The notes below the pieces were generated by a model, which was not told where the DNA came from, did not search any database, and saw only the letters and a list, made by a program, of their open reading frames with translations. Shown piece after piece: positions 1-11,782 of a stretch of DNA of 64,000 nucleotides. Where the stretch lies: assembly GCA_002898275.1 (NCBI GenBank), contig BEIQ01000005.1:1-64000 (forward strand). The letters are read 5' to 3'. Positions within the stretch are counted from its first letter, which is position 1. The number at the start of each line of letters is the position of its first letter. This DNA is from a bacterium HR40. Its GTDB lineage: Bacteria; Pseudomonadota; Alphaproteobacteria; Geminicoccales; Geminicoccaceae. Position numbers and translations under genes: made by a program.

Positions 1-1210
1 CACCCGATCGGGCGAGGATCGTCAGATGGCTGTTGTGGGGGCTGCGCAGGCTTTCCCCGACCGGATCGGTTTGGAAGCCATCGACCGATGCCAGATTGAT
101 ACCGTAACCCTTGCCAAAAAGAAAATAATCGCCGAATATCGTGTAGTCGATAATTTTTCTCCACCACTGTAAACGCCAGTTGGCTGTTCCGGCGTATAAT
201 TCATGCTCTCCGCCAGCCGTCGCGATGCTCGCGAGGCTCGTCACCATACCTTCCAGACTGATCTTCCTTCCCGATGCCAGCACGAATTCGACATCTGCGA
301 ACGCCAAAATGGCGATACCGAGAACAGCAACGATCCCCGTTGCCAAGACGTACGGGACCACGTTCCATTTCCGCATCCAAACGAACGCGATCGCCGCCCC
401 GGCGGCAAAGGCCAAAAATCCCCCTCGATTCGCCACGAGGAGGACACCGGCGAGCACGGGTACCGCGAGCAGTCCGAGGTTCCAGCCGGCCGAACGGCCG
501 GCAACGTGACCCACAAGCGCGGCGAAGGCGACATATCCCGCCAAATGCACACCGATGTCGCCTCCCTTGGGAAGAACGATCGGGATCCCCGCGGGATCCG
601 GTCCCCAAGGCCAATGTGGGATCCGATCCGAGGCGAAATGGACTAAGGCGTACAGGAGCAGAGAGCCGACGGGAAACAGCATGAAACTCCATCGATACCA
701 GTGCAGACCATGGGATGCGATGGGGTAGCGAATTGCCGCCCAGGCAATGGGAAATGCAATAATCGCCCAACCATATATGGACGAATCGCGTATGGAGAAA
801 TAGCCATATTCGTTGATGTACGGCAGAGTACAGAACAGGAACGACCATGATATAAAAATTATCAACAATGCGTACGGTAGATTTCCCAGTCGCAACAAAC
901 CGAACGGCCTCCGCACGATGAGAACGATGGCAAGCAATGTCACGGGGATATCGATGAAGATCGGGGGATAGCCGAGATAGGCGAAACCACGCCCGAAGTA
1001 TGCATAGCCCGTCAAGATCGCAGCCAAGAGAGCCAGATAGACGCGGAGGTCCGCAGGCAGGCTGCGAACCCCAGCGGTCGTCGCCGGGTTGGACGAAAGT
1101 CTGGCAGGCGATGGAGATGGCGATGGTTGCCGAAGGAGGCCATGAGAGGAGGGCATCCGAGATGCGCGCAAGCCGCGTTGATCGACAGGGAGAGACAAAC
1201 CCTCGTTCAT
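1..1210 (-). CDS. O-antigen ligase / polymerase, Wzy_C family (3' end cut by window start)
   Basis: Integral membrane enzyme of the WaaL/Wzy_C type, which joins undecaprenyl-linked polysaccharide to an acceptor or to another repeat at the periplasmic face. Reading leftwards from about 1090 the frame is open to the window edge, giving about 403 residues. Hydrophobic helices alternate with short loops. The last visible residues contain SPHNSHLTILARSG, matching the H-N-S/D-x-x-L signature of the Wzy_C domain. The C-terminal part lies outside the window. ATG at 1210 is the first start after an in-frame stop; ATG at 1156 is a possible alternative, and neither has a strong ribosome site. It is the last visible gene of a minus-strand polysaccharide locus, 152 bases after the flippase. 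Ligase versus polymerase cannot be decided from sequence. Confidence 0.82.
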   Translation of the reverse strand, partial: MNEGLSLPVDQRGLRASRMPSSHGLLRQPSPSPSPARLSSNPATTAGVRSLPADLRVYLALLAAILTGYAYFGRGFAYLGYPPIFIDIPVTLLAIVLIVRRPFGLLRLGNLPYALLIIFISWSFLFCTLPYINEYGYFSIRDSSIYGWAIIAFPIAWAAIRYPIASHGLHWYRWSFMLFPVGSLLLYALVHFASDRIPHWPWGPDPAGIPIVLPKGGDIGVHLAGYVAFAALVGHVAGRSAGWNLGLLAVPVLAGVLLVANRGGFLAFAAGAAIAFVWMRKWNVVPYVLATGIVAVLGIAILAFADVEFVLASGRKISLEGMVTSLASIATAGGEHELYAGTANWRLQWWRKIIDYTIFGDYFLFGKGYGINLASVDGFQTDPVGESLRSPHNSHLTILARSG

Positions 1211-1362
1211 GTCATCCGACCCACTGCCTCCCAGGGCGACCTCTCGAGACGGATCCAACCCGCCCGCGGGATCTCACACCGGCCAACCTTGCGCACGCCG
1301 AAATGAAGACAGGTGAAGCGTAGGCATCGCTCGCTACGACAACCTCCAAGGCCACCTCTCCG

Positions 1363-2745
1363 TCAGGGATATCCTGTATGTGTCCCCGCGATAGGGTCAG
1401 GACTCGCTCGATCTGTTCCACCGTTCGAGGTGAGCGACCTGCTCGCGACAGGTCCTCTTACCGTTCCGGCACGAGCAGCATCTGCCTGCACGTCGCGTGC
1501 CGCGCGCAACAGGCCGAGGCTCGTGACCCCCTGACCGGCCACGTGGGCGACCGCTGCCCCTACGACCCCCAAAGACGGGATCAAGGAAACGCCAAGCCCG
1601 ACCGTCGTCACGGCCCCAGCGAGCGAGGGCAGGAGGAGGACCTGGGGCTGCTCGAAGGCGCGGATCGCTACCGATGCTCCCGTCGCGAGAGCGAAAAGGA
1701 CTGGCCACAGCATCAAGATCAGGAGCAAATCGGCATGCGGCGCATAGACGGGACCGAGCACCAGAGAAGCGAGCGGGTCGCGCGCGGCGACGACGGCAAG
1801 CGCATAGGCCCCGCTCGCCCCCACCGCGATCCACGTCGAGAAGCGCGCGACCTGCCGCACCCCGGCCACTCCTCGTGTGTGCCGCCGACGGGCCGCCACG
1901 GTCAGCATCAGCCCGACGAAGGCACTGGCAAGGAGCGGCACCGGCAGGATGAAGTTGAGATAGGCGCGCAGCACGCCAGCGGCGTCGAGACCGAGCAGCC
2001 AGCCCGCGAGCAAGAGGGGCGCTTGATTTTGCACGCCCTGCGGCGCGGAAGCGAGGAGGAGCCAGCTGCCGTAGCGGACGTGCTCCGACGCCACAGCCCG
2101 CCAGCTCGGTGCCAGCTCCGACGGCGAGAGCCGCGGCCGCAGTCCGACGAGCACCAACGCCGAGGCTCCTCCGGCTGCCGCCGCCATGAGGGCGAGCACG
2201 CCTGGCACCGCGAGCTCGACCACGCGACCCGCGAGGAAAAGACCGCCGAGCAGCAGCACGGCATAGAACGTACTTGCCACGAGTCCGAGCCCGAGGCGCA
2301 AAGGGATATAGCACAGCCGTCGCACCAGCCAGTAGAGGAGAACGAGGGGTGAGGCAGCGGCAAAGGCGAGAAGGGAGGTAGCCAGCTCCTCCTCTCCGGT
2401 GGCCGCGGCGATGGCCGCCATGCCGGCGAGGAGCAGGACGATCGCCGGCACCAGCACGAGGTGCAGGCGCAGCAGCAGACCGAGATAGTCGGCGAAGGTC
2501 TCGCGGTAGCGGCCGCTGCCGAAGACCACGGCCGCCTCCGGCAAAAGACAGTTATAGGCCATGGCCACGAGCAGGAAGAGGGCGAAGGCCATGCCAAAGG
2601 CCCCGTAGGTGGCAGGCGGCAGCAGCCGGACGAGGAGGATGCCGACGAGGAAGTGCGTCCCCGAATAGGTCGCCTGCTCGACGACCACGAGAAAGGCGCG
2701 CAGCGACCACGTCGCCGCCCGCCGAGCGGCGTCGGTCGCCGCCAT
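1363..2745 (-). CDS. Wzx-like polysaccharide flippase (MOP superfamily)
   Basis: Membrane protein of about 460 residues with some 12 hydrophobic helices, of the MOP/polysaccharide biosynthesis type. By family it flips undecaprenyl-pyrophosphate oligosaccharides from the cytoplasmic to the periplasmic leaflet. The N-terminus reads GTHFLVGILLVRLLPPATYGAF, close to the usual N-terminal helix pattern of these flippases in which a Y-G-x-F segment follows the first helix. I chose ATG at 2745 because AGGA lies 8 bases upstream; starts at 2769 and 2787 would overlap the previous gene and lack such a site. That AGGA sits beside the stop codon of the upstream WecG-type gene, so translation is probably coupled. 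The C-terminal 35 residues are polar and low in hydrophobicity. Confidence 0.85.
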   Translation of the reverse strand: MAATDAARRAATWSLRAFLVVVEQATYSGTHFLVGILLVRLLPPATYGAFGMAFALFLLVAMAYNCLLPEAAVVFGSGRYRETFADYLGLLLRLHLVLVPAIVLLLAGMAAIAAATGEEELATSLLAFAAASPLVLLYWLVRRLCYIPLRLGLGLVASTFYAVLLLGGLFLAGRVVELAVPGVLALMAAAAGGASALVLVGLRPRLSPSELAPSWRAVASEHVRYGSWLLLASAPQGVQNQAPLLLAGWLLGLDAAGVLRAYLNFILPVPLLASAFVGLMLTVAARRRHTRGVAGVRQVARFSTWIAVGASGAYALAVVAARDPLASLVLGPVYAPHADLLLILMLWPVLFALATGASVAIRAFEQPQVLLLPSLAGAVTTVGLGVSLIPSLGVVGAAVAHVAGQGVTSLGLLRAARDVQADAARAGTVRGPVASRSLTSNGGTDRASPDPIAGTHTGYP

Positions 2746-2755
2746 CGCTGCCGTC

Positions 2756-3589
2756 CTAGGAGCACCCATGCACCGGACGCCCCGCAAGGCGAGCCCGAGC
2801 GAGCGCCCATAAGAAGATCGGGATGCCGACGAGATAGCGTCGCCACAGGCGGCGAGGCTCGCAGGCGAGGCGGAACGCCCATTCCAGTCCGCTCTCCTGC
2901 ATCCAGCGGGGCGCTTGGGGCTTGCGGCCGGAAAGGAAGTCGAAGGCGGCCCCCACTCCGATCAGCAGCGGCACCCGCAGCCGTGGCGCCATGGCCGCCA
3001 TCCATCGCTCCTGCTTGGGCGTGCTGAGGCCGACCCAGACGATGTGGGGAGCCGCGGCATGGATGCGGGCTAGGACTTCTTCCTCCTCCTCGGGCGCGAG
3101 CGGCCGGAACGGCGGGCAGAAGGTGCCGGCGACGACGAGACCGGGATGGCGTTGGCACAGCCGCTCGGCGAGCTGGTCCGCCACCCCTGGCTCGCCGCCA
3201 TAGAAGAAATGACGCCAGCCGCGGGCGGGCGACAGGCGACAAACCTCCTCCATGAGATCGGGCCCGTAGACGCGGGTCATGTGGCGGAAGCCGGCGCGGC
3301 GACCGAGCCAGACGAGCGGCATGCCGTCCGGGGTCACCATCGCCGCCTCGCGATGGATGCGCCGCAGCTCCGGATCCCGCTGGCACTCGACGATGCCGTG
3401 CATCCCGGTGATGCAGACATAGTCCGCCGGTCCGCCACGGTGGGTCGAGATCCGCTGCCCGACCCAGGCGAGGGCCTGCTCGAGCGATACGGCACTCACC
3501 GGCACCCCGAGGAGGTCATAGCGCGGCAAATCCGCTTCCCTCGCGATCGCGTTCGCCCGCCCCGGTTCTTTTGGATGGCTCGGATCCAT
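2756..3589 (-). CDS. WecG/TagA/CpsF-family glycosyltransferase
   Basis: Cytoplasmic or membrane-associated GT26 glycosyltransferase of 277 residues. Family members add the second sugar, often ManNAc or ManNAcA, to a polyprenol-linked first sugar. Visible features are the N-terminal LLGVPVSAVSLEQAL, the GMHGIVECQRDPELR segment with the usual MVTPDGMPLVWLGR core, and WVGLSTPKQERWMA followed by GVGAAFDFLSGRKPQAPRW, which together form the standard family signature. ATG at 3589 has GGTGGAG 6 bases upstream. The start lies inside the 3' end of the preceding methyltransferase gene (74-base overlap). The acceptor is presumably the lipid-linked sugar made by the transferase at 6531-8009. Confidence 0.9.
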   Translation of the reverse strand: MDPSHPKEPGRANAIAREADLPRYDLLGVPVSAVSLEQALAWVGQRISTHRGGPADYVCITGMHGIVECQRDPELRRIHREAAMVTPDGMPLVWLGRRAGFRHMTRVYGPDLMEEVCRLSPARGWRHFFYGGEPGVADQLAERLCQRHPGLVVAGTFCPPFRPLAPEEEEEVLARIHAAAPHIVWVGLSTPKQERWMAAMAPRLRVPLLIGVGAAFDFLSGRKPQAPRWMQESGLEWAFRLACEPRRLWRRYLVGIPIFLWALARARLAGRPVHGCS

Positions 3590-4408
3590 GCTGCTCCACC
3601 CTCTGTCGGACTCGATGCCAAAAACCGATCCTGGGCTCTGCTGGTTTCCGATCCGTCTTCTCTCCGATGTACAAAAACCTCTTTCGCAGGGAATGTGGCA
3701 AGCAGCACATCAATGCCTTCAAACCCGTCCTCGCCATTCGGTTTCTTGCCCACCCAGCATTCTCTATTCCATATATCCCGAGGGTTTGGAACCCGTGATG
3801 CTCGGCAAGATCTTTGAATGCGTGTGCGGTGCATGTATGGATATGTCCGGATGGGGCGTCACCTCGCCGATGATAATATGGATGGACTCCGCAAAGATAT
3901 TTGTCCGATATCTCGACGTCACGGGGTTGGTATCCGAGCAACAGAGCAATCCTATTGTGCCAGCTTGCGAGATTCGGCAGCGACACGACCATGATCCCCT
4001 GGCTCTTCAGCACACGCCTCATCTCTACAAGAACGTGGTCAAATGTCGGCATGTAATCTAGCACCCCGAAACTCGTGACAACATCAAAAAACTGGTCTGG
4101 AAATGGCCACTGAGCACGCGACATGTCCATATTCGTGACGAGCACGCCCCGATTGCGCGCCGCTTCTGCCGCATGCGGATCAATCTCGAGCCCGTATACC
4201 TCTGCGAGCCGCCAAGGTTCTTCAGGTAAAGGGCGATACCGCCGAATCCGCATCCGCAGTCGAGAAGAATGGACCCTTCTTTTACCCGCAGTGTTCTATC
4301 CAGATACGAGATCACCTCCTCGAGGATATTCGCCGTGTACGATCGATCCCGGTCTTCCGGCCAAATCACCGAAGCCGTCTTGGTGCATCGGTCCCAGGTG
4401 ACAGACAC
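3516..4408 (-). pseudogene. Class I SAM-dependent methyltransferase, one apparent frameshift
   Basis: Two overlapping frames together encode one methyltransferase. The first (GTG at 4408) carries the SAM-binding motif LLDCGCGFGGIALYLKNLGG. The second, from about 4213 down to 3516, continues with AEVYGLEIDPHAAEAARNRG, then NMDMSRAQWPFPDQFFDVV and SFGVLDYMPTF, in the expected order for motifs II to IV. The switch lies near 4205-4215, where one missing base breaks the frame; adding a single G restores a continuous protein of about 296 residues. GTG has GGGGGAGG just upstream. The role would be O- or N-methylation of a sugar in this polysaccharide locus. It may be a real inactivation or a base-calling error. 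The 3' end overlaps the next gene by 74 bases. Confidence 0.75.
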
Positions 4409-4429
4409 GCGCCTCCCCCTTTCCGGATC

Positions 4430-5458
4430 CTAAGCGGCCGTGTAGATGCTCTGGCAGCGCCCGGCGGCCAATTCGTCGTAGATCCAGCGATAGGTCACTT
4501 CGAGCCCGACGCGCAGCGGGGTCGAGGGTTCCCAGCCGAGTTCGGCGCGGATGCGGCTGTTATCGGAATTGCGCCCGCGCACCCCCTGGGGTTTCGAGAG
4601 ATCGTAGCGGCGATGCAGTCTCACGCCGGCGATCTCCTCGACCAGATCGACGAGACGGTTGATGGTCACGAGTTCGCTGCTGCCAAGATTGATGGGGTAG
4701 TCGATAGAGGATTCCATGATGCGCAGCGTGCCAAAGAGACAGTCGTCGATGTACATGAAACTGCGGGTCTGTTCGCCGTCGCCCCAAATCTCGATCTCGC
4801 GCCGGCCCGACAGCACCGCCTGGGCCACCTTGCGGCAGATGGCCGCCGGTGCCTTCTCGCGACCGCCGTCGAAAGTGCCGTAGGGACCATAGACATTGTG
4901 GTAGCGCGCCACCCGTGTCACCAGCCCTCGTTCCTCGGCGAAATGCCGGCACATCCGCTCGGAGAACAATTTCTCCCAGCCATAGCCATCCTCGGCGTCC
5001 GCCGGATAGGCGTCCTCCTCGCGCAACGGCCGCACCTCTGCCTCCCGCTGGCGATAGCCCGGATAGACACAGGCCGAGGAGCTGAAAAAGAAGCGCTCGA
5101 CACCAAGCTCGCTGGCGGCAAGCAACATATGGGTGTTGATCAACACCGACAGCATGCAGTCGGCCTTATGGGTGGCAATGAACCCCATGCCTCCCATGTC
5201 GGCGGCAAGATTGAACACATAGCGGGCTCCTTCGGTCACCGCATAGCACGCCTCGCGCAATCGCAGATCGGCGACCCGATTCTCGACATCCTCGAAACGC
5301 TGATACCAGAGGGCGAGCGGCTTGATATCGACGGCCCGAATCCGGTGACATCCTCGCTCCCGTAAATAACGTACAAGGTGCCCACCGATAAACCCTCCAG
5401 CCCCCGTGACGACAACGAGATCCGATGGCGAAATCACCTGATATCCTCCGATCGTCAC
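4430..5458 (-). CDS. GDP-mannose 3,5-epimerase-like NAD-dependent epimerase
   Basis: Extended SDR enzyme of 342 residues. The Rossmann motif GAGGFIG is at residues 19-25. The block NLAADMGGMGFI (83-94), the SSSACVYP segment with Cys130, the Y159-x-x-x-K163 catalytic pair and NVYGPYGTFDGGREKAPAA are hallmarks of GDP-mannose 3,5-epimerases, which convert GDP-D-mannose to GDP-L-galactose or GDP-L-gulose. The substrate is inferred from these signatures, not shown. It sits between the UDP-xylose synthase-like gene and the methyltransferase, so its product is presumably a donor for this glycan. Length matches the family. Confidence 0.85.
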   Translation of the reverse strand: MTIGGYQVISPSDLVVVTGAGGFIGGHLVRYLRERGCHRIRAVDIKPLALWYQRFEDVENRVADLRLREACYAVTEGARYVFNLAADMGGMGFIATHKADCMLSVLINTHMLLAASELGVERFFFSSSACVYPGYRQREAEVRPLREEDAYPADAEDGYGWEKLFSERMCRHFAEERGLVTRVARYHNVYGPYGTFDGGREKAPAAICRKVAQAVLSGRREIEIWGDGEQTRSFMYIDDCLFGTLRIMESSIDYPINLGSSELVTINRLVDLVEEIAGVRLHRRYDLSKPQGVRGRNSDNSRIRAELGWEPSTPLRVGLEVTYRWIYDELAAGRCQSIYTAA

Positions 5459-5543
5459 GACATCGATCTCCCTGTGCCTCTGGCCATGCGCACGGACGAG
5501 GTCGGAGCTTGTGGCGCCCGATCCGAGATCATGACGCGCTTTC

Positions 5544-6503
5544 TCACAAGGGCTGCTCCTGCAGAACCCGTTCGAACCATGCGATGGTCTTGAGGAGCCC
5601 CTCGCGCAGCGGCACCCTCGGCTCCCATCCCAGCTCCCGGCGAGCGCGGCCGATGTCGGGCCGGCGCCGGCACGGATCGTCCGCCGGCTGCGGCCGGAAG
5701 ACGATGGGGGAGCGCGACCCGGTGAGCTCGCGCACCAGTTCGGCGAGCTCGCGGATGGTGCATTCCTCAGGATTGCCGAGGTTGATCGGACCGGTGATCG
5801 ACGGCGGTGTGTCCATCAGCCGGACGAGCCCCTCGATCATATCGTCGATATAGCAGAAACTGCGGGTCTGGCTACCATCGCCATAGATCGTGATGGGCTC
5901 TCCCTTGAGGGCCTGGACGACGAAGTTCGACACCACCCGGCCATCGTTCGGATGCATCCTCGGCCCGTAGGTGTTGAAGATGCGCGCGACCTTGATCTCG
6001 AGTCGGTGCTGGCGCCAATAGTCGAAGAACAGGGTCTCAGCGCAACGCTTACCTTCGTCGTAGCAGGCCCGTGGTCCGATGGGATTGACGTGCCCCCAAT
6101 AGTCCTCGCTCTGCGGATGCACCGTCGGATCCCCATAGACCTCACTCGTGCTGGCCTGCAAGATGCGCGCACGCGTTCGCTTGGCCAGTCCCAGCATATT
6201 GATCGCTCCGTGCACCGACACCTTGGTGGTCTGCACCGGGTCGAATTGATAGTGCACGGGACTCGCTGGGCAAGCAAGATTGTATATTCTATCCACTTCG
6301 ACATAGAGCGGAAAGGTGATATCGTGCCGCATTATCTCGAATCGCGGGTGCGATAGCAAATGTGCAATGTTCGAGCGCCTTCCAGTATAGAAATTGTCGA
6401 CGCACAATACCTCGTGCCCGTCAGCAAGAAGACGCTCGCAGAGGTGAGATCCGATGAACCCTGCACCCCCGGTTACGAGAACGCGCAGAGAGCTTCCCTT
6501 CAT
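5544..6503 (-). CDS. UDP-glucuronate decarboxylase (UDP-xylose synthase)
   Basis: Cytoplasmic extended SDR of 319 residues that converts UDP-glucuronate to UDP-xylose and CO2. GGAGFIG is at 12-18. [20 protein letters not shown] (75-94) is the very characteristic UXS block, and Tyr148/Lys152 form the catalytic pair in CYDEGK. The [14 protein letters not shown] segment is also typical. It lacks the N-terminal membrane anchor of plant and animal UXS, as bacterial forms do. The required UDP-glucuronate would come from a UDP-glucose dehydrogenase, and none is clearly encoded here: the nucleotide-sugar dehydrogenase at 51012-52313 looks GDP-mannose specific. It lies 28 bases downstream of the sugar transferase gene, probably in the same transcript. 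Confidence 0.92.
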   Translation of the reverse strand: MKGSSLRVLVTGGAGFIGSHLCERLLADGHEVLCVDNFYTGRRSNIAHLLSHPRFEIMRHDITFPLYVEVDRIYNLACPASPVHYQFDPVQTTKVSVHGAINMLGLAKRTRARILQASTSEVYGDPTVHPQSEDYWGHVNPIGPRACYDEGKRCAETLFFDYWRQHRLEIKVARIFNTYGPRMHPNDGRVVSNFVVQALKGEPITIYGDGSQTRSFCYIDDMIEGLVRLMDTPPSITGPINLGNPEECTIRELAELVRELTGSRSPIVFRPQPADDPCRRRPDIGRARRELGWEPRVPLREGLLKTIAWFERVLQEQPL

Positions 6504-6530
6504 GACGTGACGATCCGCCGATCCGTACGT

Positions 6531-8009
6531 TCAGTATGCATTCCGGCACCGCAGCAGCTCCCACGGGGTGCGGAACAGGATCCAGAGATCGAGCGCGAAC
6601 GACCAGTTGCGCAGATAGTAGAGATCATAGGCGAGCCGCGCCGCCATCGCCTCCGCCGTGGCGGTCTCGCCCCGCAGCCCGTGGATCTGCGCCCAGCCGG
6701 TGATCCCCGGCTTGAGCCGATGGCGTGCCAGATAGAGGGAGAGACACTCGGCGAAGTGATCGTCCATGCGCACCGGATGTGGCCGCGGGCCGACCAGGCT
6801 CATCTCGCCCCGCAACACGTTCAGGAGCTGTGGCAACTCGTCGAGGCTCAGGCGGCGCAACCAACGCCCGATCCGAGTGACCCGCGGATCGTCGCGCTGC
6901 GCCTGACGGATCGGCGCATCGGGGGCGTCGCATGCCTGCACGTACATGCTGCGGAACTTGAGGAGCATGAAAGGCCGGCGTCCACGCCCGTAGCGAAGCT
7001 GGCGGTAGAACACGGGGCCCGGAGAATCGAGCCGGATGGCAAGCGCGATCGCACCGAAGAGGGGTGCGAGAAGGACGAGCAAGAGGGCGGCTGCGAGCCG
7101 ATCGAACAGACCCTTGGCGAGCCTCCCCCAGTCGCGCAGCGGCCGCTCGAGCAATCGGAGCCGCGGCAGGCCGGTCGTCACCACTCCCGATTCGACAAGG
7201 ACGAGCGCGCTGCGGTCGGCGAACAGACTGACCTCGGCAGGCACCGCGAGCAAGCTATCGACCGTTCGCCGCACCGCTCCAGCATCGGCAAGCGCCAGGC
7301 AGAGAACGATCTCGTCGATCTCGGACTCGGAAGCGGAGGTGGCAAGCCGTGCCGTCGCCTTCTCGAGCTCGCCTCCATCGGCCGCGACCGCGGCCACCAA
7401 TTCCGCTTCCTCCCTTCCCTCTTCCAGCAACCGCTGCGCGGCAGCCACCAGCTCGGGCGATCCCAAAAGCGCGAGCCGCCGGCGGGCCAAGGGCGCGAAC
7501 AGTTTAACGAGGAGGAAGCGGACGAGGGCGAGGGCGAGGATCGCGAGCAGGAACCAGCTCAACATCCAGCCGCGGGAAAAGAGAGCGCCGATCCGGCCGA
7601 TATAGGCGACGGCGAGGAAAACCGCGAGCGCCAGTCCGAGAGCCCCGAGATCCCGCAGGAAGGCGCGACGACATGGCCGCAACGGTTCATCGGCAGCGAA
7701 AGTGGCGACTCGCAAGGCGAAGAACAGCACCGCCCCGGCGAGCGAGACGAAGGTGACGAAACGGTCCTGTTCCTCGATGCCGAGCCGGAGACGCAGATTG
7801 ATCCAGCCGGCGAAAAGACCCGCAAGCCCGACCCCAAGCGCGCCGAAGGCGACCAGCAGGTGCAGCGCCATCGCCCGCGACAGACGCTCTTGCAGCCAAC
7901 TGTATTGGATCCGTCCTTCTAAACCATAACGCGTCCAACCTCTATCGTTGGTCGCATCGAGATCTTTTCGCGCAAGATGGAGCTCTGGATTAACAGCCGG
8001 AGGTTGCAT
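6531..8009 (-). CDS. Undecaprenyl-phosphate sugar phosphotransferase (initiating transferase, PNPT/WcaJ type)
   Basis: Bacterial sugar transferase of 492 residues that starts polymer synthesis by moving a sugar-1-phosphate, usually glucose- or galactose-1-phosphate, to undecaprenyl phosphate at the inner membrane. There are four hydrophobic helices in the first 170 residues, a CoA-binding-like central region, and a C-terminal catalytic domain with [65 protein letters not shown] and the [10 protein letters not shown] segment. These are all classic for the family. It is the first gene of the minus-strand polysaccharide operon and is preceded by a long non-coding stretch. Confidence 0.93.
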   Translation of the reverse strand: MQPPAVNPELHLARKDLDATNDRGWTRYGLEGRIQYSWLQERLSRAMALHLLVAFGALGVGLAGLFAGWINLRLRLGIEEQDRFVTFVSLAGAVLFFALRVATFAADEPLRPCRRAFLRDLGALGLALAVFLAVAYIGRIGALFSRGWMLSWFLLAILALALVRFLLVKLFAPLARRRLALLGSPELVAAAQRLLEEGREEAELVAAVAADGGELEKATARLATSASESEIDEIVLCLALADAGAVRRTVDSLLAVPAEVSLFADRSALVLVESGVVTTGLPRLRLLERPLRDWGRLAKGLFDRLAAALLLVLLAPLFGAIALAIRLDSPGPVFYRQLRYGRGRRPFMLLKFRSMYVQACDAPDAPIRQAQRDDPRVTRIGRWLRRLSLDELPQLLNVLRGEMSLVGPRPHPVRMDDHFAECLSLYLARHRLKPGITGWAQIHGLRGETATAEAMAARLAYDLYYLRNWSFALDLWILFRTPWELLRCRNAY

Positions 8010-8503
8010 CTGGAAAAGAATCGTCGTCGAGTGACGATGGAAGGTAAGTCCCGATTTCCCTTAACACCGAGCTCCGTCGCTGCGCAAGCGCGTCTTGACA
8101 CCCGCTCGTAAGGTCCAGCGCGACGAGGAGGGGGGGGTCGCTCGCCGAGCCGTCGGTGAGAGTGCCGCCCCATCGCCAAAGCGGGAGCCCGCGCCGACGG
8201 CAGTTCGCACGCGGCCATCGCGGTTCGCCTCGGCGAAGCGGCCGAGATCCGCATGGGATAAGGGGCGTGCGTGCGGCCCTCGCCGGGTCGGACCGCCACG
8301 CCAAGAAGCCAACCGCCACGATCTCGCACCCTCGGACCGCGGCTCGCGAGACGATCCCCTAAAGCTGGGGGAAGCCCCGTGCGCAGGCTTCATCGGGCGA
8401 AGGATCCGGCTGCCTGGACAGCGTTCAAAGCGGCTACGTCGCCGTGACGGGCGAGCGGAGGACTCGAACCGGCTCGGGTGCCGCGCATCGGGCCTGGAGG
8501 ATA
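8010..8503 (-). other. Intergenic region without a supported gene
   Basis: No open frame here has credible protein features. Frames that cross 8504-8579 only translate the tRNA antisense. The stretch is the likely place for the promoter of the polysaccharide operon, but I see no convincing -35/-10 pair. At 8450-8480 a short T-arm-like stretch (GGACTCGAACCGG on the + strand) pairs poorly and has no acceptor stem, so it may be a tRNA remnant. Confidence 0.5.
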
Positions 8504-8579
<76 letters not shown>

Positions 8580-8662
8580 GGCGCCGGGCTATCTAGGCGG
8601 AAGACGCGAGCCCGGCAAGCCTCGGCCCGGCCGTCCCTCGCCGATCGGCTGGGCAGCCCGCC

Positions 8663-11155
<2,493 letters not shown>

Positions 11156-11418
11156 GGCACGAGCTTCCAGCCGATGGCCGCCGGCACACTAGGCGAGCCG
11201 GAGATGGCGACAAGGGGGTGGTGACCCGCCCGCAGGGACGGAATACAACTTGTGCGTTAAAAATCCATTGTGTCGTTCTATCTCATGGGGTACACATGGC
11301 GATGGCGCGGCGGGTCCGGACCCTTCGGACCTGCGTGATGCGGGCCTCGCCCACAGGCTCCTGCCCATCGCTCCTCCTCCCGTCCTCCCCTCCGCGAGCC
11401 GGACCCGCCGCCCGCCAC

Positions 11419-11721
11419 TCACGGCACCGCAGGCAGTCTCGCCCCCGGTCCGGTCGCGGCCTCGTCCCGGAAGGTTGCCGGCTGGCGGCGCGCGCCATCC
11501 GGGAACTGCCCACCGCAGACGAGCGCCGCATATTGACGCTCGAGTTCGGAGAGTTCGCGGAAATAGGCACCGAGAGCGATATCGCAGGTGGCAGCCATGG
11601 TGGCCCGCGCCTGCATGTCATTCATGACCCGGCGCTTTTCGATCGCCAGCATGCCGACCTGCTGCACTTCGGCACAGGCGGCAAGCCCGAGACAGAGGAC
11701 CAAGGAAGGCAGAACGCGCAT
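11419..11721 (-). CDS. Small putative lipoprotein of unknown function
   Basis: A 100-residue protein whose N-terminus is a short lipoprotein signal ending in LAAC (lipobox Cys16). The rest is a soluble, probably helical segment with two more cysteines (near residues 46 and 69), which could form a disulfide, and a Pro/Ala-rich tail. It would be lipid-anchored in the cell envelope. It lies just downstream of pgi, 61 bases away on the same strand. I do not recognise a family. Support comes from the clean lipobox and codon use. Confidence 0.6.
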   Translation of the reverse strand: MRVLPSLVLCLGLAACAEVQQVGMLAIEKRRVMNDMQARATMAATCDIALGAYFRELSELERQYAALVCGGQFPDGARRQPATFRDEAATGPGARLPAVP

Positions 11722-11782
11722 CGCGACCTCGCGGCGTTGCAGACCGCCGAGGATCTTACGCCATGGTTATAGGAAAGTAAAC

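Noticed and set aside
8440-8480. Second tRNA-like T arm left of tRNA-Lys
   Set aside because: Only three of five T-stem pairs form, and there is no acceptor or anticodon stem; at most a remnant.
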